Source: Streptomyces aidingensis
GTDB taxonomy: Bacteria > Actinomycetota > Actinomycetes > Streptomycetales > Streptomycetaceae
Assembly: GCF_900112355.1 (NCBI RefSeq)
Contig: NZ_FOLM01000003.1
Span: forward strand, 6,274-70,273
Length of the DNA stretch: 64,000 nucleotides
Reading direction: 5' to 3'
Shown: piece after piece, positions 52,485-61,035 of the stretch
Layout: each line of letters begins with the position of its first letter
Numbering within the stretch: the first letter of the stretch is position 1
Position numbers and translations under genes: made by a program
Notes under the pieces: generated by a model
Seen by the model: only the letters and a program-made list of their open reading frames with translations
Told to the model about the DNA's origin: nothing
Database searches by the model: none

Positions 52485-53755
52485 CAGCCGCCGCCCCGCC
52501 GCCGGTCCCTCCGGCGGTACCGCCGCCGCCCGCCGCCCCGCCCCGGCCGTCCCGCGAGCCGCGCGACACCGAGCACACGCGTCCCTGGCTGCGCCCCACC
52601 ATCCGCATCCGCCTCACCCTGCTCTACGGCGGAATGTTCCTGATGGCCGGCATCGTGCTGCTGGCCATCATCTATCTGCTCGCCGCCGACGCCCTGCACG
52701 CCGGCAGCGGCGTCCCGTTCCACTTCGCCAGCGACGCCAAGGTCAAGATCACCTCCGAGGTCTGCCCGGTGATCGAGAACCTGGAGGTGGATGCCGCCTT
52801 CTTCCGTCAGTGGTACGCCGACTGCCTGGACCTCCAGCGCACCGTCGCCCTGGACCACCTGCTGCGCCGCTCCCTGCTGGCGCTGATCGGGCTGGCCGTG
52901 GCCGCCTTCGCCCTCGGCTATGTGATGGCCGGCCGGGTACTGGCCCCGCTGGGCCGCATCACCCGCACCGCGCGCCGGGTGGCCGGCTCCGACCTGCACC
53001 GCCGGATCGAGCTGGACGGCCCGGACGACGAGCTCAAGGAGCTGGCCGACACCTTCGACGAGATGCTGGACCGGCTGGACCGCGCCTTCACCGCCCAGCA
53101 GCGCTTCGTCGCCAACGCCTCCCACGAGCTGCGCACCCCGCTGGCCATCAACCGCACCCTGCTGGAGGTGCAGCTCGCCGATCCGCAGGCCTCGCCCGAG
53201 GTGACCCAGCTCGGCCGGACCCTGCTGGCCACCAACGAGCGCAGCGAGCAGCTGGTGGAGGGCCTGCTGCTGCTCGCCCGCAGCGAGAACGCCGTGGTCG
53301 ACCGCAAGCAGGTGGATCTCGCCGAGGTGGCCGACCGGGCGGTGGAGCAGGTGCGGGCCGAGGCCGAGGCGGCCGGGGTGCGGCTGCACGGCGAGCGGCA
53401 TCCCGCCCAGGTGCTGGGCAACGGTGTGCTGCTGGAGCGGGTGGCCCTCAATCTGGTGCAGAACGCCGTACGCTACAACGTGCCGGAAGACGGCTGGGTG
53501 CGGGTCGGGACCGAGGCGCGGCCGGGCCAGGCCGTCCTGGTGGTGGAGAACACCGGTCCGGTGGTACCCGCCTATGAGATCGACAATATGTTCGAGCCGT
53601 TCCGGCGGCTGCGCGGCAGGCGCACCGGCAGCGACAAGGGAGTCGGTCTCGGGCTGTCCATCGTGCGCTCGGTGGTCCGGGCCCACGGGGGTACCGTGAC
53701 CGCCGAACCCCGCAAGGACGGGGGGCTGACGATGCGGGTCTTTCTCCCGGTCTGA
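52481..53755 (+). CDS. cutS: Sensor histidine kinase CutS
   Basis: A 424-residue membrane kinase. A proline-rich N-terminus precedes transmembrane helix 1 (about 47-69) and a short extracellular domain (70-130) with two cysteines, Cys95 (EVCPVIEN) and Cys115 (ADCLDLQ). Helix 2 (about 131-151), a HAMP linker and the kinase follow: phospho-acceptor His215 in ASHELRTP, NLVQNAVRYN, and GVGLGLSIVRSV. The paired cysteines fit a redox or folding-stress sensor. No strong ribosome site precedes ATG 52481, so translation may depend on coupling through the overlapping mini-ORF. Confidence 0.94.
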   Translation: MTAAAPPPVPPAVPPPPAAPPRPSREPRDTEHTRPWLRPTIRIRLTLLYGGMFLMAGIVLLAIIYLLAADALHAGSGVPFHFASDAKVKITSEVCPVIENLEVDAAFFRQWYADCLDLQRTVALDHLLRRSLLALIGLAVAAFALGYVMAGRVLAPLGRITRTARRVAGSDLHRRIELDGPDDELKELADTFDEMLDRLDRAFTAQQRFVANASHELRTPLAINRTLLEVQLADPQASPEVTQLGRTLLATNERSEQLVEGLLLLARSENAVVDRKQVDLAEVADRAVEQVRAEAEAAGVRLHGERHPAQVLGNGVLLERVALNLVQNAVRYNVPEDGWVRVGTEARPGQAVLVVENTGPVVPAYEIDNMFEPFRRLRGRRTGSDKGVGLGLSIVRSVVRAHGGTVTAEPRKDGGLTMRVFLPV

Positions 53756-54068
53756 GATGATGTTTCTCCCGGTCGGCAGCCGCCGCTCCGGCGCTCCCGG
53801 TCATGTCGCATCGTGCCTCGCCAGATGTGATCAATGGCACACGCGATGCCCGGGGCGCCCTCGGGGCAACCCGCTGAGCAGGCCCGTTGTCGCGGCGTTG
53901 GCCGACCGGAAGTCCCGAGGAGCACCTCATTCGGCGTCCGGTTGGGTGTCGATTGAGTAACAGGGCTTGAAGTGAGGCAAAATCTCCGCCTCGAACCGGG
54001 CACAAGACCGGGCTCTCATGCGTTACGTGCGCTGGAGATATCGCAGACACCCACAGGGGGAGTGACAC
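53756..54068. other. Gap between cutS and DUF4193 gene
   Basis: A 313-base gap. TTGAAG near 53968 and an A-rich stretch (GGCAAAATCT) nearby form a possible promoter for the DUF4193 gene, which has a strong AGGGGGAG ribosome site. No gene or clear terminator is seen. Confidence 0.35.
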
Positions 54069-54368
54069 ATGGCCACCGACTACGACACACCACGCAAGAC
54101 CGACGATGATGTCAACGAGGACAGCATCGAGGAACTCAAGGCCCGGCGCCACGACAAGAGCACGTCCAGCGTCGACGTCGACGAGTTCGAGCAGGCCGAG
54201 GGGCTGGAACTGCCCGGCGCCGACCTTTCCAACGAGGAGCTGTCGGTCCGGGTGCTGCCCCGGCAGGAGGACGAGTTCACCTGCATGAGCTGCTTCCTGG
54301 TGCACCACCGCTCGCAGCTCGCGGCCGAGAAGAACGGCCAGCCGATCTGCCGCGACTGCGCGGCGTGA
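54069..54368 (+). CDS. DUF4193 family protein
   Basis: A 99-residue acidic protein conserved in actinobacteria next to dut and suhB (Rv2699c in M. tuberculosis). The first 70 residues are mostly charged and probably flexible (DDVNEDSIEELKARR, VDVDEFEQAEGLELPGADLSNEELSVRV). The C-terminus has two CxxC knuckles (FTCMSCFLVHHRSQL, ICRDCAA), a likely zinc ribbon of the type seen in RNA-polymerase or nucleic-acid binding proteins. Function is unproved. ATG 54069 follows AGGGGGAG. Confidence 0.92.
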   Translation: MATDYDTPRKTDDDVNEDSIEELKARRHDKSTSSVDVDEFEQAEGLELPGADLSNEELSVRVLPRQEDEFTCMSCFLVHHRSQLAAEKNGQPICRDCAA

Positions 54369-54388
54369 TCGCTTCCCGGGAAGGGCGA

Positions 54389-54415
54389 CGGGCGGGACCG
54401 CGGGGGTCTCGCCCG
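54389..54415. terminator. Hairpin between DUF4193 and DUF3093 genes
   Basis: Arms 54389-54399 (CGGGCGGGACC) and 54405-54415 pair at 10 of 11 positions, with one G-T pair. It lies between convergent genes. Confidence 0.55.
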
Positions 54416-54462
54416 GACGATGAGCGATCTCCGGCCCGGCACGGCCGGCTCGCCCGGTCCGG

Positions 54463-55032
54463 TCAGACCGCCGGGCCTTCCGCGGACCGGCCGGCCGAAG
54501 AATGCGCGGTGAGCACCGCGGCCAGCCGCACCGGCTGCCGCGTGGACAGATACAGATACGGCGTGGGATCGTCCGGGTCGGTCACCTCGACCCGGACCGC
54601 CGTACGCACATAGCCGCGCAGCAGCATGAACGCCCGGGCGTCCGCCCGGTGCGTGCGCCAGGCCAGCGCCTCGCCGGCGTCCAGCGCCCGGGCCCCGCCC
54701 AGCGCCGCCAGCGGAATCCTGGCCGGCCCGGCGAGCAGCCATTCCCCGGCGACCCGGATCCGCGCCGAACCGTAGGTGTTCAGTGCCACGGCCGCGACCG
54801 CCGCGCCGGCGGCGGCCCCCGCCAGCACCGGCACCGGGCCCAGCGGCACCAGGCTCACCCCCAGCAGGGCCACGGCCAGCGCCGCCATCAGCCACCACCC
54901 CGCGGGGACGGTCAGCCGCTCCTCGTACCCGGAGTACCCGGAGTACCCGGAGTGACCGGACTGTCCGGACCCCGTGCCGCCCGCCGGGACCGCCCCGCCT
55001 TCCCGGCCCCGCCGCTCTTCCTGCTCGCTCAT
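54463..55032 (-). CDS. DUF3093 family membrane protein
   Basis: A 189-residue protein. Two hydrophobic segments (WWLMAALAVALLGVSLVPLG and VPVLAGAAAGAAVAAVAL, about residues 46-80) anchor it; the rest, with LAWRTHRADARAFMLLRGYVRTAVRVEVTDPDDPTPYLYLSTRQP, is a beta-rich domain. The N-terminus has repeated SGY units from a 9-bp tandem repeat. It is a conserved neighbour of dut in actinobacteria (Rv2698 in M. tuberculosis). Function is unknown. It is divergent from dut. Confidence 0.88.
   Translation of the reverse strand: MSEQEERRGREGGAVPAGGTGSGQSGHSGYSGYSGYEERLTVPAGWWLMAALAVALLGVSLVPLGPVPVLAGAAAGAAVAAVALNTYGSARIRVAGEWLLAGPARIPLAALGGARALDAGEALAWRTHRADARAFMLLRGYVRTAVRVEVTDPDDPTPYLYLSTRQPVRLAAVLTAHSSAGRSAEGPAV
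54925..54960 (-). repeat. 9-bp tandem repeat in DUF3093 gene
   Basis: GTACCCGGA is repeated three times with a decayed fourth copy (54925-54960). In the gene's frame it encodes SGYSGYSGY, a flexible N-terminal tract. Confidence 0.85.
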
Positions 55033-55076
55033 GGATCCAGCATCGCAGGCCTGCCGCGAGGTCCCGCGCACGGCGG

Positions 55077-55082
55077 TAGGGT
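55077..55082 (+). promoter_or_regulatory. -10 element before the dut leader ORF
   Basis: TAGGGT ends seven bases before GTG 55090. It lies in the short gap facing the DUF3093 start, so the promoter is close to a divergent gene. Confidence 0.55.
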
Positions 55083-55089
55083 CAGCACC

Positions 55090-55167
55090 GTGAGAGCCGA
55101 TCCCGTCAGCCGCCGCCCCGCCGCCGGTTCCGTCCGGCGCCCGCTTCCCCCGGAGGAGAGCCGATGA
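55090..55167 (+). CDS. Possible leaderless 25-codon ORF coupled to dut
   Basis: GTG 55090 lies seven bases after a TAGGGT -10 box, so it would be the first codon of a leaderless mRNA. The 25-residue product is basic and proline-rich ([18 protein letters not shown]...). Its TGA (55165-55167) overlaps the dut ATG (55164-55166). The dut ribosome site GGAGGAG lies inside it. Its translation could adjust dut expression. Whether it is translated is not known. Confidence 0.42.
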   Translation: MRADPVSRRPAAGSVRRPLPPEESR

Positions 55168-55667
55168 GCGGCGTTCCCGGCGTCCCCGGCGTCCCCGTGG
55201 ACGTCCTGCTGCGGCGTATCGATCCCGAGGTGCCGGTGCCCGTCCGGGCGCACCCCGGTGACGCCGGATACGACCTGGTGACCACCGAGGCGGCCGAGCT
55301 GGCGCCCGGCCGCCGCGCCGTGCTGCCCACCGGCATCTCCCTCGCGCTGCCGGACGGTTACGCGGCCTTTGTGCACCCGCGCTCGGGCCTGGCCGCGCGC
55401 TGCGGAGTCGCTCTCGTCAACTCCCCGGGGACGGTCGATGCCGGGTACCGTGGAGAGATCAAGGTCATCGTGATCAATCTCGACCCGGAGGAGAGCGTGC
55501 GCTTCGAGCGGTACGACCGCGTCGCCCAGTTGGTCGTCCAGCGGGTGGAGGCGGTCCGTTTCCACGAGGTCGCGGAACTGCCGGGGTCGGCACGCGCCGA
55601 CGGGGGCTTCGGCTCCAGCGGAGGCCATGCCGGCGCGCACCACTCCTACGCCCTGAAAGGACAGTGA
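55164..55667 (+). CDS. dut: Deoxyuridine 5'-triphosphate nucleotidohydrolase
   Basis: A 167-residue trimeric dUTPase that splits dUTP to dUMP and pyrophosphate, keeping uracil out of DNA. All five motifs are present: [27 protein letters not shown] with the catalytic Asp, DRVAQLVV and [12 protein letters not shown] 55164 follows GGAGGAG by four bases and overlaps a short upstream ORF. The DUF3710 gene starts one base after the stop, so they form an operon. Confidence 0.96.
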   Translation: MSGVPGVPGVPVDVLLRRIDPEVPVPVRAHPGDAGYDLVTTEAAELAPGRRAVLPTGISLALPDGYAAFVHPRSGLAARCGVALVNSPGTVDAGYRGEIKVIVINLDPEESVRFERYDRVAQLVVQRVEAVRFHEVAELPGSARADGGFGSSGGHAGAHHSYALKGQ

Positions 55668-55668
55668 C

Positions 55669-56430
55669 GTGTTCGGACGTCGCCGCAAGCGGACTGAACA
55701 GCCCGATGGGGCCGTCGAGCCCACCGCGCCGGAGGCCCCGGACGAGGCCGAGCTGCGCCGGGTCAAGCTGGAACCGGCTCCCCGCCCGGAGGGCCCCTGG
55801 GACGTGTCGGAACTGACCAGGCCGGGGGAGGGCCGGGTCGATCTCGGCGGGCTCTTCATCCCCGGTGTGCCGGGGATGGAACTGCGGGTGGAGGTGGCCG
55901 GCGAGGCGATCGTGGCCGCCACCATCGTGCTCAAGGACAGCGCCATCCAGCTCCAGGGGTTCGCCGCGCCCAAGCGGCACGGCATCTGGGGTGAGGTCCG
56001 CGAGGAGATCGCGGGCGGCATCACCCAGCAGGGCGGCATCACCGATGTGGTGGAGGGCCCGCTCGGCTGGGAGCTGCGCGCCCAGGTGCCGGTGAAGCTG
56101 CCGGACGGCAAGCGCGGCATGCAGGTGGTGCGCTTCGTCGGGGTGGACGGCCCGCGCTGGTTCCTGCGCGGGGTGATCTCCGGCCAGGGCGCGGTCCAGC
56201 CGGAGCGCGCCGGGCTGCTGGAGCAGATCTTCAAGGACACGGTGGTGGTGCGCGGCGAGGGTCCGATGGCGCCGCGCGACCCGATCACCCTCAAGCTTCC
56301 GGAGGACGCCAAGATGGTGCCGCAGGGCGCGCAGCGGCAGGCCGCCGCGCCCGGTACCGCCGCGCCGTCCCGCTTCTCCGGCGGTGCCGACCCGCTCCGC
56401 CGCGGCCCCGAGATCTCCGAGGTCCGCTGA
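55669..56430 (+). CDS. DUF3710 family protein
   Basis: A 253-residue soluble protein conserved next to dut in actinobacteria (Rv2696c type). A charged N-terminus precedes a beta-rich core (GLFIPGVPGMELRVEVAGEAIVAATIVLKDSAIQLQGFAAPKRHGIW, VPVKLPDGKRGMQVVRFVGVDGPRWFLRGV). The C-terminal 30 residues are Ala/Pro-rich and flexible. Function is unknown. GTG 55669 has AAAGGA upstream; it is one base after dut. Confidence 0.9.
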   Translation: MFGRRRKRTEQPDGAVEPTAPEAPDEAELRRVKLEPAPRPEGPWDVSELTRPGEGRVDLGGLFIPGVPGMELRVEVAGEAIVAATIVLKDSAIQLQGFAAPKRHGIWGEVREEIAGGITQQGGITDVVEGPLGWELRAQVPVKLPDGKRGMQVVRFVGVDGPRWFLRGVISGQGAVQPERAGLLEQIFKDTVVVRGEGPMAPRDPITLKLPEDAKMVPQGAQRQAAAPGTAAPSRFSGGADPLRRGPEISEVR

Positions 56431-56503
56431 CACCGGCCCGGTGCGGCGGCGCCCGGCCCATGAGGGCCGGCCCGCACCGCTCGGCCCGCGGAGGGGGAGC
56501 GGA

Positions 56504-56509
56504 TACGCT
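56504..56509 (+). promoter_or_regulatory. -10-like element before OB-fold gene
   Basis: TACGCT ends six bases before ATG 56516; a GAAGGA ribosome-like site lies in the same space. The gene may therefore be read both within the operon and from its own leaderless transcript. Confidence 0.4.
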
Positions 56510-56515
56510 GAAGGA

Positions 56516-56917
56516 ATGACGGAGGAGAGCGCGGGCGGGCGGCGCGGCCGGCGGCTGTGGAAGCTGCTGGGCCTCACCGGGAACCGCCCGTCCCCGGCCG
56601 GCGCCGACGTGCCGGTGCCCGAGCAGGCCTGTACGCGCATCCGGGAGTGCCGGGAGGGGGCCGACGGGCGTCCGGTGGTCACGGTGAGCGGTAGGCTGCG
56701 TGCGGTCAGTCAACGCACCGTCGGCGGGCTCCCGGCGCTGGAGGCCGAGCTGGACGACGGTTCGGGCATCCTGGAAGTGGTGTGGCTGGGACGCCACTCC
56801 ATCACCGGCATCGAGCCCGGCCGTACGCTGACCGCCTCCGGCCGGTTCTCCGTGTCCCAGGGGCGCCCGGTGCTGTTCAATCCCCGATACGAGCTACGAC
56901 CTCTCGGAACGGAGTAG
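56516..56917 (+). CDS. OB-fold nucleic acid-binding protein
   Basis: A 133-residue protein. After a basic N-terminus (RRGRRLWKLLGL), residues 40-133 form an OB-fold (RPVVTVSGRLRAVSQRTVGGLPALEAELDDGSGILEVVWLGRHSITGIEPGRTLTASGRFS), similar to the tRNA-anticodon or RecG-type OB domain. It probably binds single-stranded nucleic acid. It sits between DUF3710 and DUF3159 as in mycobacteria (Rv2694c). Partners are unknown. Confidence 0.85.
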   Translation: MTEESAGGRRGRRLWKLLGLTGNRPSPAGADVPVPEQACTRIRECREGADGRPVVTVSGRLRAVSQRTVGGLPALEAELDDGSGILEVVWLGRHSITGIEPGRTLTASGRFSVSQGRPVLFNPRYELRPLGTE

Positions 56918-56920
56918 CGG

Positions 56921-57709
56921 GTGACCTCACTCGACAAGCAGGCCGCCGATCCGGCCGGCGCCGGCCGGATCGCTCCGCAGGTGGCCCCCCAGGAGGCCGA
57001 CGAGGCGGCGACCAAGGCCGCGTTCTTCGAGGCGTTCGGCGGGGTCCGCGGCATGGTGGAGACCACCCTGCCCGGCCTGGTCTTCATCCTGAGCTACACC
57101 CTCGACCGCGACATCCGGCTCTCCGCCTTTCTGGCGCTGGGCATCACCGGCCTGATGTTCGTCGCCCGGCTGATCCAGCGCGGACCGACCAAGCACGCCT
57201 TCGGCGGCGTCTTCGGCGTGGTGATCGGCGCGGTCTTCGCGATGATGACCGGCGACGCCAAGAACTTCTACCTGCCCGGCATGCTCTACACACTGGGGCT
57301 GGGCGTCGCCTATGTGGTCACCTCGGCCTGCGGCGTGCCGCTGCTCGGCCTGATCCTGGGCCCGGTGTTCAAGGAGAACCTCTCCTGGCGCACCCGCAAC
57401 CCCGGCCGCAAGCGGGCGTATGTCAAGGCCAGCTATGTCTGGGGCGGCATCCTGCTGGCCAAGTCGGCGATCACCTTCCCCATCTACTTCTGGGGCGACG
57501 CCACCCAGCTCGGCTGGCTCCGGGTGGCGCTGGGTGTGCCGCCGTTCCTGCTGGCCGTCTACATCACCTGGGTGCTGCTGATGAAGGCGCCGCCGCCGAT
57601 CAATGTCATCGCCGAGATGGAGGCCGAGGAAGCCGCCGAACGGCAGGCCGCGGAGCGTGAGGCGGCGCTGCGGCCGTCCGCCGTCCCCCGGGGCGAATCC
57701 GCCGGCTAG
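56921..57709 (+). CDS. DUF3159 family membrane protein
   Basis: A 262-residue integral membrane protein. After a cytosolic N-terminus, about six hydrophobic segments follow (TTLPGLVFILSYTL, LSAFLALGITGLMFVARLI, GGVFGVVIGAVFAMM, YVVTSACGVPLLGLILGP, and two near the end). The loop SWRTRNPGRKRAYVKASYVWGG is basic. The C-terminal 35 residues are charged and helical. The function is unknown, but association with the Trk pair is conserved. GTG 56921 starts three bases after the OB gene. Its stop overlaps that of the convergent TrkA gene. Confidence 0.9.
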   Translation: MTSLDKQAADPAGAGRIAPQVAPQEADEAATKAAFFEAFGGVRGMVETTLPGLVFILSYTLDRDIRLSAFLALGITGLMFVARLIQRGPTKHAFGGVFGVVIGAVFAMMTGDAKNFYLPGMLYTLGLGVAYVVTSACGVPLLGLILGPVFKENLSWRTRNPGRKRAYVKASYVWGGILLAKSAITFPIYFWGDATQLGWLRVALGVPPFLLAVYITWVLLMKAPPPINVIAEMEAEEAAERQAAEREAALRPSAVPRGESAG

Positions 57710-58386
57710 CGGCTGCCGGAGCCATTGGTCCGGGGGCTGAGCAGCTCCTGGAGCTGCGGTTCCCGCTCCGGAGCGGCCACGAACAGCAGTTCGTCGCCGC
57801 CGCTCAGCACATGGTCCGGGTCCGGGATCAGCACCCGCGAGCCCCGGATGATGGTCACCAGCGCGGTGTTCGGCGGCCAGGCCACGTCCCCGACCCGGGT
57901 GCCCACCAGGGTGGCCTCCTCCGGCATGGTCAGCTCCACCAGGCTGGCCTCGCCATGGCTGAAGCGCAGCAGCCGCACCAGGTCGCCGACGCTCACCGCC
58001 TCCTCCACCAGCGCCGACATCAGCCGCGGCGTGGACACCGCGACATCCACGCCCCAGGACTCGTTGAACAGCCATTCGTTCTTCGGATGGTTCACCCGGG
58101 CCACCACCCGGGGCACCCCGAACTCCGTCTTGGCCAGCAGCGACACCACCAGATTGACCTTGTCGTCGCCGCTGGCGGCGATCACCACCTGGCAGCGCTC
58201 CAGCGCCGCCTCGTCCAGGGTGGTGATCTCGCAGGCGTCGGCGAGCAGCCATTCGGCCTCCGGCACCCGTCGCACCGACACCGCGTGCGGCGACTTGTCG
58301 ATCAGCAGCACCTCGTGACCGTTCTCCAGCAGCTCCCGCGCCACGGAACGGCCCACCGCGCCCGCGCCGACGATGACGACCCTCAT
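57706..58386 (-). CDS. TrkA-family potassium uptake regulator (second gene)
   Basis: A 226-residue peripheral regulator of Trk/Ktr potassium channels. The N-terminal RCK/Rossmann domain opens MRVVIVGAGAVGRSVARELLENGHEVLLIDK with a GxGxxG nucleotide motif. The C-terminal TrkA-C domain has LVELTMPEEATLVGTRVGDV and LIPDPDHVLSGGDELLFVA. Such proteins bind NAD(H) or ATP and gate a membrane subunit, which is not in this window. ATG 58386 overlaps the stop of the preceding TrkA gene (ATGA), so both should be made together. Confidence 0.92.
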   Translation of the reverse strand: MRVVIVGAGAVGRSVARELLENGHEVLLIDKSPHAVSVRRVPEAEWLLADACEITTLDEAALERCQVVIAASGDDKVNLVVSLLAKTEFGVPRVVARVNHPKNEWLFNESWGVDVAVSTPRLMSALVEEAVSVGDLVRLLRFSHGEASLVELTMPEEATLVGTRVGDVAWPPNTALVTIIRGSRVLIPDPDHVLSGGDELLFVAAPEREPQLQELLSPRTNGSGSR

Positions 58387-59054
58387 CCGCGCATCTCCTC
58401 GTCCGGGCCCAGCATGCAGGCCGCCTCCACCTCGCCGACCTGGTCCGTCCGCATGATCACATGCACCAGATCGCCCTCCTGGAGAACGGTGGCGGAAGTG
58501 GGCAGCAGGGCTTCGCCCATCCGGGTGAGAAAGGCGACCCGGACGCCGGTGCGCTCCTGGAGCCGGCTCACCCGGTGACCGGTCCAGGAGGAGGCCACGT
58601 GCACCTCGGAGAGCTGGACCGCGCCGGTGGGGTCGCGCCACAGCGGTTCGGCGCCGGCCGGCAGCAGCCGGCGCAGCATCTGGTCGGCGGTCCAGCGCAC
58701 GGTCGCCACCGTCGGGATGCCCAGCCGCTCGTAGACCTCCGCCCGGCGCGGGTCGTAGATCCGGGCCGCCACATTGCGCACCCCGTAGACCTCGCGGGCC
58801 GTCCGGGCGGCGATGATGTTGGAGTTGTCGCCGCTGCTGACCGCGGCGAAGGCGCCCGCTTCCGCGATGCCGGCCTCCTCCAGGGTGTCCCGGTCGAAGC
58901 CGACACCGGTGACCCGGCGCCCGCCGAACCGCGAGCCGAGGCGGCGGAACGCGGTCGGCTCCTGGTCGATCACGGCGATGGAGTGGCCGCGTTTCTCCAG
59001 GGTCTGCGCCAGGGCGGCGCCCACCCGCCCGCAGCCCATGATCACGATGTGCAT
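58383..59054 (-). CDS. TrkA-family potassium uptake regulator (first gene)
   Basis: A 223-residue TrkA-type protein. MHIVIMGCGRVGAALAQTLEKRGHSIAVIDQE is the nucleotide-binding fold (GCGRVG); a C-terminal TrkA-C domain follows (SEVHVASSWTGHRVSRLQER, LQEGDLVHVIM). It differs clearly from its partner gene, so the pair probably forms a hetero-oligomeric ring. ATG 59054 has GAGGAAGG upstream. Equivalent paired genes lie in the mycobacterial cluster (ceoB/ceoC). Confidence 0.92.
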   Translation of the reverse strand: MHIVIMGCGRVGAALAQTLEKRGHSIAVIDQEPTAFRRLGSRFGGRRVTGVGFDRDTLEEAGIAEAGAFAAVSSGDNSNIIAARTAREVYGVRNVAARIYDPRRAEVYERLGIPTVATVRWTADQMLRRLLPAGAEPLWRDPTGAVQLSEVHVASSWTGHRVSRLQERTGVRVAFLTRMGEALLPTSATVLQEGDLVHVIMRTDQVGEVEAACMLGPDEEMRG

Positions 59055-59341
59055 GGCACCTTCCTCGCCGCACGGACGGAGCACGGGCGACAGCCCAGGG
59101 CCACCGCCGTCCATTCTGACCCGCGTCGCCCCGGCGGCCACCGGGGAACGCCGCAGACCGCCACGGTAACCGCTCCCCGCACCCGTCTCGCGCGCCGCCC
59201 CCGTACCGGGCCGCCGCGCCGCCGCGCGGGCCGCCGCCGGGCGGCCCGCACGGCGCGGCACGGCGGCGCCTAGACTGGGCCGCTGCTGGTGCGGCCCGGC
59301 CGGGCGCACCGGAACCCCCTACCCCCGGGAGCCGCTCCGCC

Positions 59342-60718
59342 ATGTCCACTGACGCCTCCGCCGGTGCCGCGCCGTCCGGTTCCCTGACGGGCGAGGAGTA
59401 CGAGGTCGAGGTGGGCCCGGTGGCGCACGGCGGACACTGCGTGGCCCGCACCCCCACCGGGCAGGTGGTCTTCGTCCGCCACACCCTGCCCGGCGAACGG
59501 GTGATCGTCCGGATCACCGAGGGACACACCGGCTCCCGGCTGCTGCGCGGCGACGCCGTCCGGATCCTGGAGCCCGCCAAGGACCGCATCGAAGCGCCCT
59601 GTCCCTTCTCCGGGCCGGGCAAGTGCGGCGGCTGTGACTGGCAGCACGCCAAGCCCGGCGCGCAGCGCCGGCTCAAGGCCGAGGTGCTGACCGAGCAGCT
59701 GCGCCGGCTGGCCGGGATGAGCCCGGAGGAGGCCGGCTGGGACGGCACCGTGGAGCCCGCTCCGGGGGACAAGGTGCCGGCCGGACAGGTGCCCGCCTGG
59801 CGCACCCGGGTGCAGTACGCGGTGGACCAGGAGGGCCGGGCCGGACTGCGCCGCCACCGCTCGCACGAGGTGCAGCCCGTGGACCACTGTCCGATCGCCG
59901 CCGAGGGCGTCAGCGAACTCGGTATCGAGCGGCGCCGCTGGCCGGGGCTGGCCGGTATCGAGGCGATCGCGGCCACCGGATCCGGCGACCGCCAGGTGGT
60001 GCTCACCCCGCGCCCCGGCGAGCGGCTGCCGCTGGTGGAACTGGACCGCCCGGTGTCCGTGCTGCGGGTCGCCGAGGACGGCGGGGTGCACCGGGTGCAC
60101 GGCCGCCCCTTTGTGCGCGAACGCGCCGACAAGCGGACCTGGCGGGTCGGCGGCGGGGGATTCTGGCAGGTGCACCGGGAGGCCGCCGATCTGCTGGTGG
60201 ACGCCGTGATGCGGGGCCTGCTGCCGCGCCATGGCGAGACGGCGCTCGACCTCTACTGCGGCGCCGGCCTGTTCGCCGGGGCGCTGGCGGACCGGATCGG
60301 GGAGAGCGGCGCGGTGCTGGGCATCGAGTCCTCCCGGCGGGCGGCCGAGGACGCCCGGCGCAATCTCGCGGACTTCCCCCGGGTGCGGATCGAACACGGC
60401 ACGGTGGAGCGGGTGCTGCCCCGCACCGGCATCACCGAGGCCGACCTGGTCGTGCTGGACCCGCCCCGGGCCGGTGCCGGACGCCGCACCGTGGAGCAGG
60501 TGGCCGCCCTGGGGCCGCGCCGCATCGCCTATGTGGCCTGCGATCCGGCCGCGCTCGCCCGCGACCTCGGGCACTTCCGCGAGCTGGGTTATGTGCCGCG
60601 CTTCCTGCGCGCCTTCGATCTGTTCCCGATGACCCACCACATGGAGTGCCTCGCCGTCCTGCACCCGGCGCAGCGGGGCGCACAGGGCGGCCGGGGTCCG
60701 GAGCCGGGCGGGGAATAG
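59342..60718 (+). CDS. TrmA/RumA-type RNA (uracil-5-)methyltransferase
   Basis: A 458-residue SAM-dependent RNA methyltransferase. An N-terminal TRAM domain ([26 protein letters not shown]) binds RNA. An iron-sulphur site uses Cys87, Cys95 and Cys98 ([12 protein letters not shown]) with a later cysteine (VDHCPIA). The methylase core has [22 protein letters not shown] and the catalytic cysteine in [12 protein letters not shown]. The target (rRNA or tRNA uridine) cannot be fixed from sequence. A TAGACT -10 lies 66 bases before ATG 59342, which has a GGGAGC site. It is divergent from the Trk pair. Confidence 0.91.
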   Translation: MSTDASAGAAPSGSLTGEEYEVEVGPVAHGGHCVARTPTGQVVFVRHTLPGERVIVRITEGHTGSRLLRGDAVRILEPAKDRIEAPCPFSGPGKCGGCDWQHAKPGAQRRLKAEVLTEQLRRLAGMSPEEAGWDGTVEPAPGDKVPAGQVPAWRTRVQYAVDQEGRAGLRRHRSHEVQPVDHCPIAAEGVSELGIERRRWPGLAGIEAIAATGSGDRQVVLTPRPGERLPLVELDRPVSVLRVAEDGGVHRVHGRPFVRERADKRTWRVGGGGFWQVHREAADLLVDAVMRGLLPRHGETALDLYCGAGLFAGALADRIGESGAVLGIESSRRAAEDARRNLADFPRVRIEHGTVERVLPRTGITEADLVVLDPPRAGAGRRTVEQVAALGPRRIAYVACDPAALARDLGHFRELGYVPRFLRAFDLFPMTHHMECLAVLHPAQRGAQGGRGPEPGGE

Positions 60719-61035
60719 CCCTTCCCCCGCCCGGGCGGGCGGCGGGCACGTCCCGGTCCACGGCGTCCCCGCCGGCGGGCCCGTGGCCGCCGGCTCCCGG
60801 TGCGGCGGTTCACCTTTCACCGTCCGCTTCCGTGTCCACCGCGCACGGCCTGCGGGAAACCGGCTCCGCGCGGCGCGGCCGGCCCGTACCGGACGGGGCA
60901 CCTGACAGCGCTTCGGCTCGCGCCTATGCTGGACCGGGGGCGCGGCTGGCAAGTGCGAGGTGCAAGCGAGGGTTTCCGTCGCACCTGTGGTCCCGCCACT
61001 CATGGGTGGATTGCGCGTGATAGCCGGTTCACGGC
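60719..61035. other. Gap before the SARP-type gene
   Basis: A 317-base gap. A short CCCGCCCGGGCGGGC-type stem follows the methyltransferase stop. GTTCACCTTTCACCGTCC near 60809 looks a little like a PhoP repeat, but only one unit is good. No gene and no clear promoter for the regulator are seen. Confidence 0.35.

Noticed and set aside
60805..60830. A PhoP (phosphate) box
   Set aside because: Only one GTTCACC unit is good and the second is displaced, so the match is not above chance.
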